DNA of 64,000 nucleotides from an uncultured Helicobacteraceae bacterium (GTDB taxonomy: Bacteria; Campylobacterota; Campylobacteria; Campylobacterales; Helicobacteraceae). The notes beneath the pieces are model-generated. The model made no database searches and was not told where the DNA came from. It saw only the letters and a program-made list of their open reading frames with translations. This document shows positions 1 through 10,412 of this stretch, piece by piece. The position numbers and the translations under genes are program-made. How positions within the stretch are numbered: the stretch's first letter is position 1; each line of letters opens with the position of its first letter. The stretch spans positions 186,001-250,000 of the forward strand of contig CALUUD010000001.1 in the NCBI GenBank assembly GCA_944323885.1, read 5' to 3'.

Positions 1-1
1 G

Positions 2-184
2 TTAAACAATCAACTAATAAGTATAAATGGTGTTGAAGTAAAACCAAGTAGAATAGTAAGAATAGGAGATATTATTGAAATAAGATTTTTAGAATACTCT
101 AAAAAATATGAAGTATTAATGATACCTGAAACAAAAACAATACCAAAAAATAAAAAACAAGAATATGTAAGAGAAATTTTTTAA
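2..184 (+). CDS. S4-domain RNA-binding protein (Hsp15/HP1423-like), C-terminal part
   Basis: The first frame-consistent reading runs from base 2 to a TAA at 182-184 and is open at the window edge, so the N-terminus is missing. The visible 60 residues contain the second half of an S4 fold (INGVEVKPSRIVRIGDIIEI, then a basic tail ending KKQEYVREIF). S4 domains of this small, stand-alone type (Hsp15/RqcP-like; HP1423 in H. pylori) bind structured RNA or stalled 50S subunits. It lies 11 bp ahead of the DUF4149-type gene and probably shares its transcript. The family assignment rests on the partial domain only. Confidence 0.7.
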   Translation, partial: LNNQLISINGVEVKPSRIVRIGDIIEIRFLEYSKKYEVLMIPETKTIPKNKKQEYVREIF

Positions 185-195
185 GGAATTTTAAA

Positions 196-693
196 ATGAA
201 ATTTTTATTTTCAAAAACATTTATAAATATAGCTAGCGCATTATATATTTGGCTCATTGGTCTTACTATTGGGGCTTTAGTTGCATGTGGAGCATTTAGT
301 GCGAGTGTAATATTTAATGCTAATAATTTTGGCATAGAACTAAGTAAATTTCAAAGTGGAATCTTAATGACACAGATATTTTTAAAGCTAAATATATTGC
401 TAATTGCAGTATCTTTTATTATTACTATATTTGAAATTATTGCATTGCGTTTATCAAATCAAACAAAAATAATAAAAATAATATTATTCTTAAGTGGAGC
501 AATTAGTGTGATTTGTATCTTATTATTTAGCCTTTATTACACGCCATTTATTGTAGAACAACAAACTATAGGTCATATAGCAACACAATCTAGTAAATTT
601 GATGCAATGCATAAACAAAGTGAGATGGTTGCAAATATTATATTTTTCTCACTTAGCATTAATCTATTATTTAGATTAATCTATAGGAAATAA
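196..693 (+). CDS. DUF4149-type integral membrane protein
   Basis: A 165-residue protein of unknown function with four hydrophobic segments (about residues 15-37, 58-82, 93-115 and 147-163), a small polytopic inner-membrane protein. The N-terminal part with a conserved Gly/Ala-rich first helix (GLTIGALVACGAFSASVIF) and the short length fit the DUF4149 family. Translation starts at ATG 196, 11 bp after the S4-domain gene, and the stop is 3 bp before dapF, so the three genes look like one operon. No catalytic motif is visible; no function is assigned. Confidence 0.65.
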   Translation: MKFLFSKTFINIASALYIWLIGLTIGALVACGAFSASVIFNANNFGIELSKFQSGILMTQIFLKLNILLIAVSFIITIFEIIALRLSNQTKIIKIILFLSGAISVICILLFSLYYTPFIVEQQTIGHIATQSSKFDAMHKQSEMVANIIFFSLSINLLFRLIYRK

Positions 694-696
694 TCA

Positions 697-1464
697 ATGT
701 GGCTTACAAAATATAATGCAAGTGGAAATGATTTTTTAATATTCCACACATTTGGCAATATATTAGATTCTAATAAACGCTCTAATCTTGCAAAAAAAGT
801 ATGTAATAGGCATAGTGGGATTGGTGCTGATGGACTTGCAATCATATCTCCACATCATAAATATGCATACCAATGGGATTTTTATAATTCTGATGGAAGT
901 AAAGCAAATATGTGTGGTAATGCTAGTAGATGTGTAGCGCATTATGCATATAGCAACAAACTAGCACAAAAAAAACATTCTTTTCTAAGTGGTGCTGGAG
1001 AAATAAAAGTTTCAATTGATGAAACAAATAATGATATAGTAGAAGTAAACTTTGGACATATCAATATTGTAAAAAGCAATATAAAAGAATATGAATTAGA
1101 ATTTACACTTTTAGATTCTGGTGTGCCACATTTAGTAAACTTTACAAACAATCAATTACCAAAGCATAAAAGTGATATGATGAGACATTTAAGAGAAAAA
1201 TATAATGCAAATATAAATTTTGCAAAAATAAAAAATAAAAATACTATATATATCTCTACTTATGAAAGAGGAGTAGAAGATATCACACTTGCATGTGGCA
1301 CAGGAATGGCAGCTGTATATTATCTAGCATTAACACAAAATAAAATAACCAATAAAGCTACTCTTATACCACCAAGCATGGAAAATTTATATTTTAATAT
1401 GATTGATAATGAGGTCTATTACAAAGGAAAAGTAGAAAAAATATGTGATATTAAGCTCTCATAG
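697..1464 (+). CDS. dapF: diaminopimelate epimerase
   Basis: Converts LL- to meso-diaminopimelate in the cytoplasm, the last step before DAP enters peptidoglycan or is decarboxylated to lysine. The 255-residue protein has the two catalytic cysteines in their family motifs: Cys73 in NMCGNASRC and Cys200 in ACGTGMAA, with the conserved YNASGNDF at the N-terminus and ERGVEDITLACGTG near the end. Slightly shorter than the usual 270-280 residues, as expected for epsilonproteobacteria. It starts 3 bp after the upstream membrane gene. Its 3' end overlaps the convergent gene at 1451-2266 by 14 bp, leaving no room for a terminator between them. dapD of the same pathway lies at 15.7 kb. Confidence 0.95.
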   Translation: MWLTKYNASGNDFLIFHTFGNILDSNKRSNLAKKVCNRHSGIGADGLAIISPHHKYAYQWDFYNSDGSKANMCGNASRCVAHYAYSNKLAQKKHSFLSGAGEIKVSIDETNNDIVEVNFGHINIVKSNIKEYELEFTLLDSGVPHLVNFTNNQLPKHKSDMMRHLREKYNANINFAKIKNKNTIYISTYERGVEDITLACGTGMAAVYYLALTQNKITNKATLIPPSMENLYFNMIDNEVYYKGKVEKICDIKLS

Positions 1465-2266
1465 ATTCTGCAACAATATTAAAAAACCAATATAGTAATC
1501 CAATTGCATAAAAAAGCAAACTTGCATAGTACAGATTACATGTTTGTAGCAACTCCCAGCATAATACTATAACAATAAAACCTATAACTAAAATAGATAG
1601 ATTTATAATACTATAGAATGTTATAGATTTTCTAAGATTGAATGAAGTTTTTATAAATACTAATATACTAAAAGCAGATAAAGCAAAATCAATCATAGAT
1701 GATACGCTATAAAAATCATACACTCTAATGCTATATCCAAATAAAAATATAATACTTATATTAAGAGATGGTGCAATTTCTTTTATGTATGTTTTATAAA
1801 AATAATTATCAAACAATTTTCGTTTATAAAAAAAGCCAAGCATAGGAATAGTGATAAAATATATAAATACAAAACTATCAATTACTAGCTCTTTTGCACT
1901 GCTAGTAATAATATTACTATCTATGTAATACATATTTAATATTCCATCAACACTATTATGATTAGGTGATGACAAAATATTAATTAATAACAATGAAGAA
2001 AAAATAAAAATACCAAATAATAATATTGGAGTATACTTTTTTTGATATTTAAATCTATTCACCTGCATCAAATAAATAGATACACAAATTCCAATAAATA
2101 GTAAAACTCTTAATAACTTTGTAAATAACCCATCTTGACGAAGTATAATGCCAAGTAAATCTTCAAAATTACTGATAAACAATGATGATAGGATGGTTAT
2201 AAAAAAAAATGATGAAAAGAAAAAAAATATCAATGAAAATATAAATTCATTTTTTTGTTTAGTCAT
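1451..2266 (-). CDS. multi-pass membrane protein of unknown function
   Basis: A 271-residue protein with about seven or eight hydrophobic segments (roughly 8-30, 48-66, 79-98, 125-146, 168-186, 192-208, 217-240, 245-265) and almost no soluble loops, so an inner-membrane protein. I recognise no enzymatic motif. The ATG overlaps the amiA stop by one base (TGATG), indicating translational coupling to amiA, and the gene is the last of the minus-strand run from spoT. A role in cell-envelope metabolism is possible from its position but is only inference. Confidence 0.7.
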   Translation of the reverse strand: MTKQKNEFIFSLIFFFFSSFFFITILSSLFISNFEDLLGIILRQDGLFTKLLRVLLFIGICVSIYLMQVNRFKYQKKYTPILLFGIFIFSSLLLINILSSPNHNSVDGILNMYYIDSNIITSSAKELVIDSFVFIYFITIPMLGFFYKRKLFDNYFYKTYIKEIAPSLNISIIFLFGYSIRVYDFYSVSSMIDFALSAFSILVFIKTSFNLRKSITFYSIINLSILVIGFIVIVLCWELLQTCNLYYASLLFYAIGLLYWFFNIVAESMRA

Positions 2267-3438
2267 CAGAAATTCTTTAAAAAATAATTATCTATACCAT
2301 CTGCTATACCAATAGCAAGTTTTTCTTGATAGTTCTTTTTTTGTAATTTATCTAAATCACTATCATTTGACATATAACCAACTTCAACTAAAATTGAAGG
2401 CATTAGAGCACCAACCAAAACCCAAAAAGGCCCTTCTCTTACGCCACCATCTATGGTTTTACTATATAATTTTCGTGTATTTACAAGCATTCCATATTGA
2501 ACATCTATAGCAAGTTTATTTGATGCCAAAAGCCTCTGAGAATTAATAGAGTTTAAAAATGATAGTTTTGAAAAATAATTCATTACTTCTATATCATCTT
2601 TATTTTCTAACTCTGCAACTTTTCTAGCACGCTCACTTCTTGCTGTAGATAAAAAATATGTCTCAATTCCACTTGTAGTATGATAATTCTTAGAGCTTTT
2701 AGGAAGAGAGTTTGCATGGATTGATACAAATACATCAGCATTTTTATCATTTGCAAATTTTGTTCTATCTGTCAAACTTATATACTTATCACTATCTCTG
2801 GTAATAAATACTTTGTATCCTCTAGATTCTAAAATTTTTTTAGTAATTTTACCAATAGAGAGTGTAATGGTTTTTTCGCAAATTTTATTAGAATTTGCAC
2901 CACAATCTTTGCCACCATGTCCTGGATCCAAAACAACAATTCTAGTTGTATTTTTTTGTTCTGCATCTTTTCTAGCAGCTTGCTTAATATTTTGTGTTTT
3001 ATTTTTTTGGATAATATTTGAGTTATTATTATTTTCTGTAATTGAATTAAATAAATTTGAAATTTCGCTGTTATTTTGTTTTGAAACATTACTATTTTTT
3101 ACATTAAAACTAAGCAATAAAATATTTTTTTTAATTTCAAAATTTAGAGTATTGATTTTTTTGCTTTGTATTACAATCCTTGTTGTAGTTTTATTGTTCT
3201 GTGCAATAGTAATAAAATTTTCATTTTTCAATCTAAATGTATATTTTTTAAGTGTATATTCCGCCTTGATGTCATAATAAATCCCTGTGCTAATTTTATG
3301 TTTTTTAAAATATGAGGATTGTATATTTTTATTAAAAATAATACTAACTGCACCATTATTTTCTTTTAAATCAATAATCTTTAGTGGGGAACAAAATAAT
3401 AAAAATGGTATAAAAAATAAGAAAATAGATTTTATCAA
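2266..3438 (-). CDS. amiA: N-acetylmuramoyl-L-alanine amidase (Amidase_3)
   Basis: Zinc-dependent periplasmic hydrolase that cuts the amide bond between MurNAc and the stem peptide, needed for daughter-cell separation. Layout: signal peptide (residues 1-17), a beta-rich AMIN-like region (about 18-115), an Asn-rich low-complexity linker (about 118-165) and the catalytic domain (167-390). All four expected catalytic/zinc residues are present: His174 in DPGHGG, Glu188 in ICEKT, His241 in SIHAN and Glu352 in ILVEVGY. The stop is coupled to the downstream membrane gene. The degenerate EnvC-like LytM protein at 20.9-22.1 kb is a plausible activator. Confidence 0.93.
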   Translation of the reverse strand: MIKSIFLFFIPFLLFCSPLKIIDLKENNGAVSIIFNKNIQSSYFKKHKISTGIYYDIKAEYTLKKYTFRLKNENFITIAQNNKTTTRIVIQSKKINTLNFEIKKNILLLSFNVKNSNVSKQNNSEISNLFNSITENNNNSNIIQKNKTQNIKQAARKDAEQKNTTRIVVLDPGHGGKDCGANSNKICEKTITLSIGKITKKILESRGYKVFITRDSDKYISLTDRTKFANDKNADVFVSIHANSLPKSSKNYHTTSGIETYFLSTARSERARKVAELENKDDIEVMNYFSKLSFLNSINSQRLLASNKLAIDVQYGMLVNTRKLYSKTIDGGVREGPFWVLVGALMPSILVEVGYMSNDSDLDKLQKKNYQEKLAIGIADGIDNYFLKNF

Positions 3439-3439
3439 T

Positions 3440-4534
3440 CTATCTCCTAGTTAGTTCGTCTATAAGTTCTTTAACGCTTATTATCTTCTCAATCCTGTAT
3501 CCATTCGCACCTGTAAAATATAATCCTGTATCAAGATTACCATAACTAACATCACCAAGCCTATCAGCGATGCAGTATCCTACTTTTTTAGCCTCCATTC
3601 CTCTTTGACATGGGCTAACACAATTACTAACACAAGATATTTTGGGTGCATTACCTTCTTCTATAGCCTTTAAAACACCTCTATTAATAGCCCTAGCTGG
3701 ATAACCAACAGGAGATTTTATAAGTTTTATATCTTCTTTTTTTAAATTTGGCATAATATCCAAGTATGCTTTAGCATCACATTCATATGTTCCTAAAAAC
3801 CTAGTAGCCATTTGCACTCCAGAGGCCCCTAATTCTAAAAATTTATCAATATCATTTCTATCCCAGATTCCACCCGCTGCAATCACAGGAATATTACCTT
3901 GAGCTTTTGCTTCTTCTATTACACTTGGAATAATATTTTCTAATTGAAACTCTTCTTTAAAACAATCCTCGTATTTAAAGCCTTGATGACCACCACTTAA
4001 TGGACCTTCAACAATTACAGCATCTGGGATTCTATTATATCTATCTTTCCATCTCCTACAAATAATACGCAATGCCTTTGCAGATGAAACAATAGGAATA
4101 AGGGCCACATCAGGAAAGTTTTTTGTAAATTCTGGCATATTAGTAGGAAGACCGGCACCCGTAATAATAATATTTGCACCAGCCTCACAAGCATCTCTTA
4201 CAACCCTACCATACTCATTGATAGCATAAAGAATATTTGCTGCAAGAGGAACATTTCCACATATTTTCCTTGCATTCTTAAAAATTTCATTTAAAGCATT
4301 TTTAGAATAAAAATTAATTGCTTCAAATGGTTTAGAACGCACAATTCTATCTGCAAATTGCATTTTTCTATAATAACCAGTTCCAACACAGCTAATAGTT
4401 CCTAAAGCACCCTGCAGTGATACATTACCTGCTAATTCATCCCAACTGATTCCAACACCCATACCACCTTGTATAATTGGATATTTAATAGTATGTTTAC
4501 CAATTTTTAATGATTTAAATAATACATTATTCAT
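3440..4534 (-). CDS. nitronate monooxygenase family flavoprotein
   Basis: A 364-residue TIM-barrel FMN enzyme of the nitronate monooxygenase (former 2-nitropropane dioxygenase) family, which oxidises alkyl nitronates or propionate-3-nitronate. Family features seen: YPIIQGGMGVGIS at the N-terminus, NIIITGAGLPTNMPEF, the EGPLSGGHQG segment and the phosphate-binding IPVIAAGGIWD followed by GASGVQMATRFLGTYE. Three cysteines cluster in SCVSNCVSPC near residue 310. Its ATG overlaps the tyrS stop (ATGA), so it is co-translated with tyrS, an arrangement I recall from H. pylori (HP0773-HP0774). The physiological substrate cannot be told from sequence. Confidence 0.88.
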   Translation of the reverse strand: MNNVLFKSLKIGKHTIKYPIIQGGMGVGISWDELAGNVSLQGALGTISCVGTGYYRKMQFADRIVRSKPFEAINFYSKNALNEIFKNARKICGNVPLAANILYAINEYGRVVRDACEAGANIIITGAGLPTNMPEFTKNFPDVALIPIVSSAKALRIICRRWKDRYNRIPDAVIVEGPLSGGHQGFKYEDCFKEEFQLENIIPSVIEEAKAQGNIPVIAAGGIWDRNDIDKFLELGASGVQMATRFLGTYECDAKAYLDIMPNLKKEDIKLIKSPVGYPARAINRGVLKAIEEGNAPKISCVSNCVSPCQRGMEAKKVGYCIADRLGDVSYGNLDTGLYFTGANGYRIEKIISVKELIDELTRR

Positions 4535-5739
4535 TTTATAATAGCTCTCAAAAATTTTCTTTTACCAATTTGAATTACATATATACCTGATTTAAGCTTA
4601 AGATTCTCATCTAAAACTTTAGCACTATTAATTTTTATAGCACCTGCACGAATATCTCTTCTTGCTTGTGAACTAGAATGAGACAACTTGCTATCAACTA
4701 GTAGCTTACATATCCAAATGTTGGATTCTGCGGTAAATTCATCTAATTCCTTAGGAATAGAATCTTGACTAAAAATTAAATCAAAATTCTCTTTTGCATT
4801 TTTTGCATCATCTTTAGAGTGATATCTTTCAACTATTTCTAAAGCTAAATTTTCTTTTGCATTTTTTGGATGGATAACCCCATTTTTTACATCTTCTTTT
4901 AATCTATTAAGATTATCTATGCTAATGATACTTAATAGTTCATAATAACGCCACATCATTGTATCTGAAATACTTAGAATCTTTGCATACATATCATTTG
5001 GATTATCAGTTATGCCTATGTAATTACCAAGGCTTTTACTCATTTTATTTACACCATCAAGGCCTTCTAAAAGTGGCATCATTAAGACTGATTGCTCTTT
5101 GGCCAATCCATAAGCACGCTGCATACTTCTACCAACTAATAAATTAAATTTTTGATCATTTCCACCACATTCAATATCGCAATCAAGCATAACACTATCA
5201 TAGCCCTGTAGCAAAGGATATATAAATTCAACAATACTAATTGGTTGATTATCTCTGTATCGTTTTGAAAAATCATCTCTCTCAAGCATTCGTGCAACAG
5301 AAAATTTACCTGTAAGATTAAGCATGCCTTCACTACCTAATGCATTCAACCATTTAGAGTTGAAACAAACCTCTGTATATTCTGGTTTTAAAATTTTAAA
5401 TACCTGATTTTCATATGTTCTAGCATTTTTTAATACCTCTTCTTTACTTAAAACTTTTCTGGTTTCATTTTTACCGGTTGGATCACCAATTGTTGCTGTA
5501 AAATCACCAATTAAAAATTTTATATTTGCACCAAATTGTTGCAATATAGCAAGTTTTTGTAAAAGCACACTATGTCCTAAGTGAAGATCTGGAGCAGTTG
5601 GATCAAAACCAGCTTTTACAATAAATCGCTTCCCATTTTGGAAATAATTAGTAACTAAGTTTTTAATATATTCAATACCAATTATTTCACTAGCACCCCT
5701 TTGTATTTCATTTAATGCATTATTTATTTTAGATTCCAT
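4531..5739 (-). CDS. tyrS: tyrosyl-tRNA synthetase
   Basis: Class I aminoacyl-tRNA synthetase charging tRNA-Tyr. The HIGH-type motif is LHLGHS (in DPTAPDLHLGHS), the KMSKS loop is present as NKMSKSLGN, and a C-terminal S4-like RNA-binding region follows (SSQARRDIRAGAIKIN). I start at ATG 5739 (402 residues, MESKINN...) because AAGGA lies about 9 bases upstream; an upstream ATG at 5775 would add 12 residues and overlap spoT. The gene follows spoT by 22 bp and overlaps the nitronate monooxygenase start by 4 bp. Confidence 0.95.
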   Translation of the reverse strand: MESKINNALNEIQRGASEIIGIEYIKNLVTNYFQNGKRFIVKAGFDPTAPDLHLGHSVLLQKLAILQQFGANIKFLIGDFTATIGDPTGKNETRKVLSKEEVLKNARTYENQVFKILKPEYTEVCFNSKWLNALGSEGMLNLTGKFSVARMLERDDFSKRYRDNQPISIVEFIYPLLQGYDSVMLDCDIECGGNDQKFNLLVGRSMQRAYGLAKEQSVLMMPLLEGLDGVNKMSKSLGNYIGITDNPNDMYAKILSISDTMMWRYYELLSIISIDNLNRLKEDVKNGVIHPKNAKENLALEIVERYHSKDDAKNAKENFDLIFSQDSIPKELDEFTAESNIWICKLLVDSKLSHSSSQARRDIRAGAIKINSAKVLDENLKLKSGIYVIQIGKRKFLRAIIK

Positions 5740-5761
5740 AATATTCAATTCCTTATATGCT

Positions 5762-7927
5762 TTATGTATATGCATCTTTAAGATTTACAAAATCAATAAT
5801 CTTATATTTTTTAAGCAATATACTTTTTAATATCTTTGTATCATGAATTGGAGTTTCAAATAATATTTCGCAATTAGTCATAAATTGGTTTTTATAGCCA
5901 TTGTATGATACACCAATAACATTGCAATCATATTTTAAAAGCGTGCCTAAGAATTCTGCTAAAGTCCCTTTTTTACCCTCTAGAGCAACTATAACTTTAT
6001 ATGAAGAATTGATATCATCCTTCCAGTGAACAAAAACCATTCTAGCACCTTCTGATACCTCTAGAAATGCTCTTTCGCATAATTTATGATGTATAAAAAC
6101 CTTGGAATTATTTTTAATGGCTAAAACCTCATCATTATGTTTTGGACGACAACAATAATCAAATAATGTCTCTGATATAGTATGATTTGAATAAATAATA
6201 AGACTACCAAATTCTTGTTTTTTTAATTTTAACCTATCTAATTTGATTTTAGATAAAAAATTGACATTATTTTTTAGATGATTTTTTATCCTATTTTCTA
6301 ATTCTATAAGATAATCAAGCTCTTTTGATGCTCTCCATATCGTTTGAAAAAGATTATTTTCTCTCACAAAATTTTCTACTATATTCATATTTTGATCAAA
6401 AAATATTGTAGAAATTATATTAATTGCACTTTTTTGTTCTATGTCTTTTATTTTATGAGAACATTGTAATTTTAAATTACTTTTTGCTTTTGAAGTTTTT
6501 ACTGCATCAATCCAAGTACATTTAGGTACTATAGAATCATTTGTTATAATTTTTACTATATCTCCACTTTTTAAAGTTGTAAGTAGCGATACTTTTTGAT
6601 TATTTACATAAGCTTCTTTTGCACAACTTCCAAGTTTAGTATGGACTGCATATGCAAAATCAAGAGCTACAGCACCAACAGGTAATGTATATGTATCTCC
6701 TGCTGGTGAAAAAACAACAATATCCTCTCTATATAAATCATTTTTTGCTAATTCATAAAACTCTTCTATATTGTTATCTTGGTACTGCAGATTCGAAATC
6801 CAATCAGTAGATGGAATCATTCCTGTATTTTTATACTTCCAGTGTGCTGCTATACCAAATTCTGCAGAATGATGCATATTTAGCGTTCTTATTTGTACTT
6901 CAAAAATAGATGATTCATCAAAAACAGTAGTATGTATTGTTTGATAGCCATTTTCTTTTGGTAATGCTATATAGTCTTTAAATCTAGATACGATAGGCTT
7001 AAAATTAAGATGAATAATTCCTAGTATCTTATAACAATCAATATCATTATTAACTATAATTCTAATAGCAAGCAAATCTAGTATTTCATCTATACTAACA
7101 CCTTTTTTTTGCATCTTTAAAAAAATAGAATAAGGACGCTTTATTCTACTTTCTATTCTAAAATCAGAATCTGAAAATCCATCCTGCATTAGCAAAGAAG
7201 AAACTTTAGAAATAAATGTATTTAACTTTAACACTAGATTCTGACGATGTTCATTTAAATATTTATCAATTTTATTATATTCATCTCTAAAAATATAATA
7301 AAAACCCCTATCTTCTAACTCATTTTTAATAGATGATATACCAAGTCTATGAGCAATTGGAGCATATACTACAAGAGTTTCTTCTGAAATTCTCCTTTGT
7401 TTATCTTGCGGCAATACATCCAGAGTCATCATATTATGCAATCTATCACTTATTTTTATAACAAGAGCTCTGACATCTTTTATGGAAGCTAGCAACATTT
7501 TTCTAAATGATAAAGCAGATGCCACCAATTTCTCATTTGTATCAGATGGAAGTTCCTCTTTTCTAATATCAACTATTTTTGTCAAACAATCAACAAGAGA
7601 AGCTACATCACTACCAAACTCATCTCTAACCCAATCTATACTATAATCCGTATCCTCTACTACATCATGCAACAATGCAGCACATATCATAGATTCTTCA
7701 CCACCATAATATGCAACAATACAAGACACAAGTATAGGATGGATAGCATATGGGATGCCACTTTTTCTAATTTGACCATTATGTGCAACAATACAAAAAT
7801 GTAAAGCACTTCTAATTTTTGGAGACATAGAATAAAACAACACATTTTCTAATCTATCAGTTGCCTTTTCTATGGTATCAATATCAGAAAATGAAGAAAA
7901 TAGATTCATAATCTTAAAAAATATCAC
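5762..7927 (-). CDS. spoT: bifunctional (p)ppGpp synthetase/hydrolase, RelA/SpoT family
   Basis: Makes and degrades the stringent-response alarmone; epsilonproteobacteria usually carry this single enzyme. The N-terminal HD hydrolase domain is intact ([16 protein letters not shown] and [11 protein letters not shown], roughly residues 45-100), followed by the synthetase domain ([26 protein letters not shown]), a TGS domain ([26 protein letters not shown]) and a C-terminal ACT-like region. At 721 residues it is of normal length. The longest start is a GTG at 7927 overlapping the rpoZ stop by 4 bp; ATG 7909, six codons in, is an alternative and neither has an ideal ribosome binding site. Confidence 0.95.
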   Translation of the reverse strand: MIFFKIMNLFSSFSDIDTIEKATDRLENVLFYSMSPKIRSALHFCIVAHNGQIRKSGIPYAIHPILVSCIVAYYGGEESMICAALLHDVVEDTDYSIDWVRDEFGSDVASLVDCLTKIVDIRKEELPSDTNEKLVASALSFRKMLLASIKDVRALVIKISDRLHNMMTLDVLPQDKQRRISEETLVVYAPIAHRLGISSIKNELEDRGFYYIFRDEYNKIDKYLNEHRQNLVLKLNTFISKVSSLLMQDGFSDSDFRIESRIKRPYSIFLKMQKKGVSIDEILDLLAIRIIVNNDIDCYKILGIIHLNFKPIVSRFKDYIALPKENGYQTIHTTVFDESSIFEVQIRTLNMHHSAEFGIAAHWKYKNTGMIPSTDWISNLQYQDNNIEEFYELAKNDLYREDIVVFSPAGDTYTLPVGAVALDFAYAVHTKLGSCAKEAYVNNQKVSLLTTLKSGDIVKIITNDSIVPKCTWIDAVKTSKAKSNLKLQCSHKIKDIEQKSAINIISTIFFDQNMNIVENFVRENNLFQTIWRASKELDYLIELENRIKNHLKNNVNFLSKIKLDRLKLKKQEFGSLIIYSNHTISETLFDYCCRPKHNDEVLAIKNNSKVFIHHKLCERAFLEVSEGARMVFVHWKDDINSSYKVIVALEGKKGTLAEFLGTLLKYDCNVIGVSYNGYKNQFMTNCEILFETPIHDTKILKSILLKKYKIIDFVNLKDAYT

Positions 7928-8142
7928 TCCATATTATCTATTCTATCTAATAAAATCTTACCTTCTGCAATTTCTTTCAAAGCTATATCTGCTAATTTAT
8001 ATCTTGTAACATCCATATTTACAAGTGGAGTTGCACCATCGCCTAACTCCTTAACCCTACTAAATACAAAACAAGATAATTTATATCTATCATTATCGAC
8101 TTTTTCTAATGCTTTCTCTAACACTTCTTCAATTCTATCCAT
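7924..8142 (-). CDS. rpoZ: RNA polymerase omega subunit
   Basis: Small subunit that helps beta-prime fold and assemble. The 72-residue protein has the omega pattern [17 protein letters not shown] followed by [21 protein letters not shown] start at ATG 8142 because an AAGGAG lies 11 bases before it; the GTG four codons upstream (8154) overlaps that ribosome binding site. It sits between pyrH and spoT, the same order as in H. pylori, and its stop overlaps the spoT start. Confidence 0.93.
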   Translation of the reverse strand: MDRIEEVLEKALEKVDNDRYKLSCFVFSRVKELGDGATPLVNMDVTRYKLADIALKEIAEGKILLDRIDNME

Positions 8143-8163
8143 AATTTCAAACACTCCTTATAA

Positions 8164-8922
<759 letters not shown>

Positions 8923-8984
8923 TTAATATATTTAGAAAACTATATGAAAAATACTTGGGATTGTATATAACATATGCTTAAATT

Positions 8985-10277
8985 TCACATATTTAATTTA
9001 TATAAAATGTTTGTTAGAGCTTTTATAACAAAATCAACCTCATCTTTATTAATAACATATGGCGGCATAAAATATACAACATTACCTAGTGGTCTTATAA
9101 TCAAGCCTTCTTTTAATCCTAATTGTGAAATTTTTAAACTAATAGTTCTATCAAAATCAATGTTTAAATCAAAAGCAAATATCATACCTTTACATCTAAT
9201 ATCAGAAACTATATTTAAATTTTTTAATTCTTGAAATTTAGAGAATATGTAGTTACTAAGAATCTTATTATTTTCTATAGTATTTTCTAATTCAAAAATA
9301 TCAAGAGTTGCATTTGCACAAGCAATAGATAATGGGTTTCCTGTATAACTATGAGAATGTAAAAATGACCTACTATAATCTCCATAAAACATATCATAGA
9401 TTGTATTGCTAGTAACAACCACAGATAAAGGCAAGTAACCGCCTGTAATTCCTTTTGATAAACACAAGAAATCAGGTACAACCCTACATTCTTCTAATGC
9501 AAACATATTCCCACTTCTTCCAAATCCAACAGCAATTTCATCAAATATTACACATATATTATATTTTTTACATATACTTACTGCTTTAGATAGAAACTCC
9601 CTAGAATAAATCCTCATTCCACCAGCACATTGTATAAGAGGCTCTACTATAAAAGCACATATCTTATTTTCATTTTCCATAATTATAGATTCTAAATTAC
9701 AAATTGCAATCTCTATAGCAGTAGAACTAAAATCTTGTGGCAGCTTTGTTGTTATATTAGAAATTAAAATATCACTATATGTATTTTTATAAAGTCCTAT
9801 ATCACCAATACTTAAAGCACCTATTGTTTCTCCATGATATGAATTTTCTAATGACAAAAATATATTTCGCTTATTACCTTGCAGTAAATGGTAATGGAAA
9901 CTCATCTTCAATGCAATCTCAATTGCAGAACTTCCATTATCAGCATAAAAGCATTTATCTAATCCATCTGGAAGCTTTGAAATAAGTCTTTTGGAATATC
10001 TAACAATACCTTCATGTGTATATCCTGCAAAAATAACATGCTCCAATATATCAAGCTGTTCTTTTAATTTTAAATTTATATAATCATTACTATGTCCAAA
10101 TAAATTTACCCACCAAGAACTAATACAATCAATATATTTATTGTCATTAAAATCATATAGATAAACGCCTTTTCCTCGCTTGATTGGCATTAGTGGAAAA
10201 TCATACATATCTTTCATTTGAGTACATGGATGCCAAATAAATTCTAAATCATCACTAATTAAACTATTAATATTCAT
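8985..10277 (-). CDS. bioA: adenosylmethionine-8-amino-7-oxononanoate aminotransferase
   Basis: PLP-dependent class III aminotransferase making 7,8-diaminopelargonic acid in biotin synthesis with SAM as amino donor. Typical features: FIWHPCTQMKD at the N-terminus, GNKYIDCISSWW-like active-site entrance (here NKYIDCISSWWVN), IFDEIAVGFGRSG and the PLP lysine in LCLSKGITGGYLP. I start at ATG 10277 (430 residues), which has GAGG 12 bases upstream; the longer frame begins with a TTG at 10322 and adds residues not expected in the family. It is divergent from the ppiD-like gene. Confidence 0.94.
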   Translation of the reverse strand: MNINSLISDDLEFIWHPCTQMKDMYDFPLMPIKRGKGVYLYDFNDNKYIDCISSWWVNLFGHSNDYINLKLKEQLDILEHVIFAGYTHEGIVRYSKRLISKLPDGLDKCFYADNGSSAIEIALKMSFHYHLLQGNKRNIFLSLENSYHGETIGALSIGDIGLYKNTYSDILISNITTKLPQDFSSTAIEIAICNLESIIMENENKICAFIVEPLIQCAGGMRIYSREFLSKAVSICKKYNICVIFDEIAVGFGRSGNMFALEECRVVPDFLCLSKGITGGYLPLSVVVTSNTIYDMFYGDYSRSFLHSHSYTGNPLSIACANATLDIFELENTIENNKILSNYIFSKFQELKNLNIVSDIRCKGMIFAFDLNIDFDRTISLKISQLGLKEGLIIRPLGNVVYFMPPYVINKDEVDFVIKALTNILYKLNM

Positions 10278-10336
10278 GTAATATTGCAACCTCAATACAT
10301 TTTTGACAATGGAATCTAGCAAATTATACTCTTTTT

Positions 10337-10345
10337 TGCTAGAAT
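10337..10345 (+). promoter_or_regulatory. extended -10 promoter for the ppiD-like/ftsA/ftsZ group
   Basis: TGCTAGAAT is a good extended -10 element (TGn-TAnAAT), the main promoter feature recognised by epsilonproteobacterial sigma70, which depends little on a -35 box. A start site near 10352 would give a leader of about 60 bases before the ATG at 10413. Confidence 0.5.
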
Positions 10346-10412
10346 GGCATTTTTTTAATTATTTAGCAAGAATAATATTAAATTAGAGTGTATTAGGGAT
10401 TTGGTATAGATC

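Noticed and set aside
2813-3277. Long plus-strand open frame opposite amiA
   Set aside because: Antisense shadow of the Asn/Lys-rich amiA linker and N-terminal region; no start signal or protein-like pattern.
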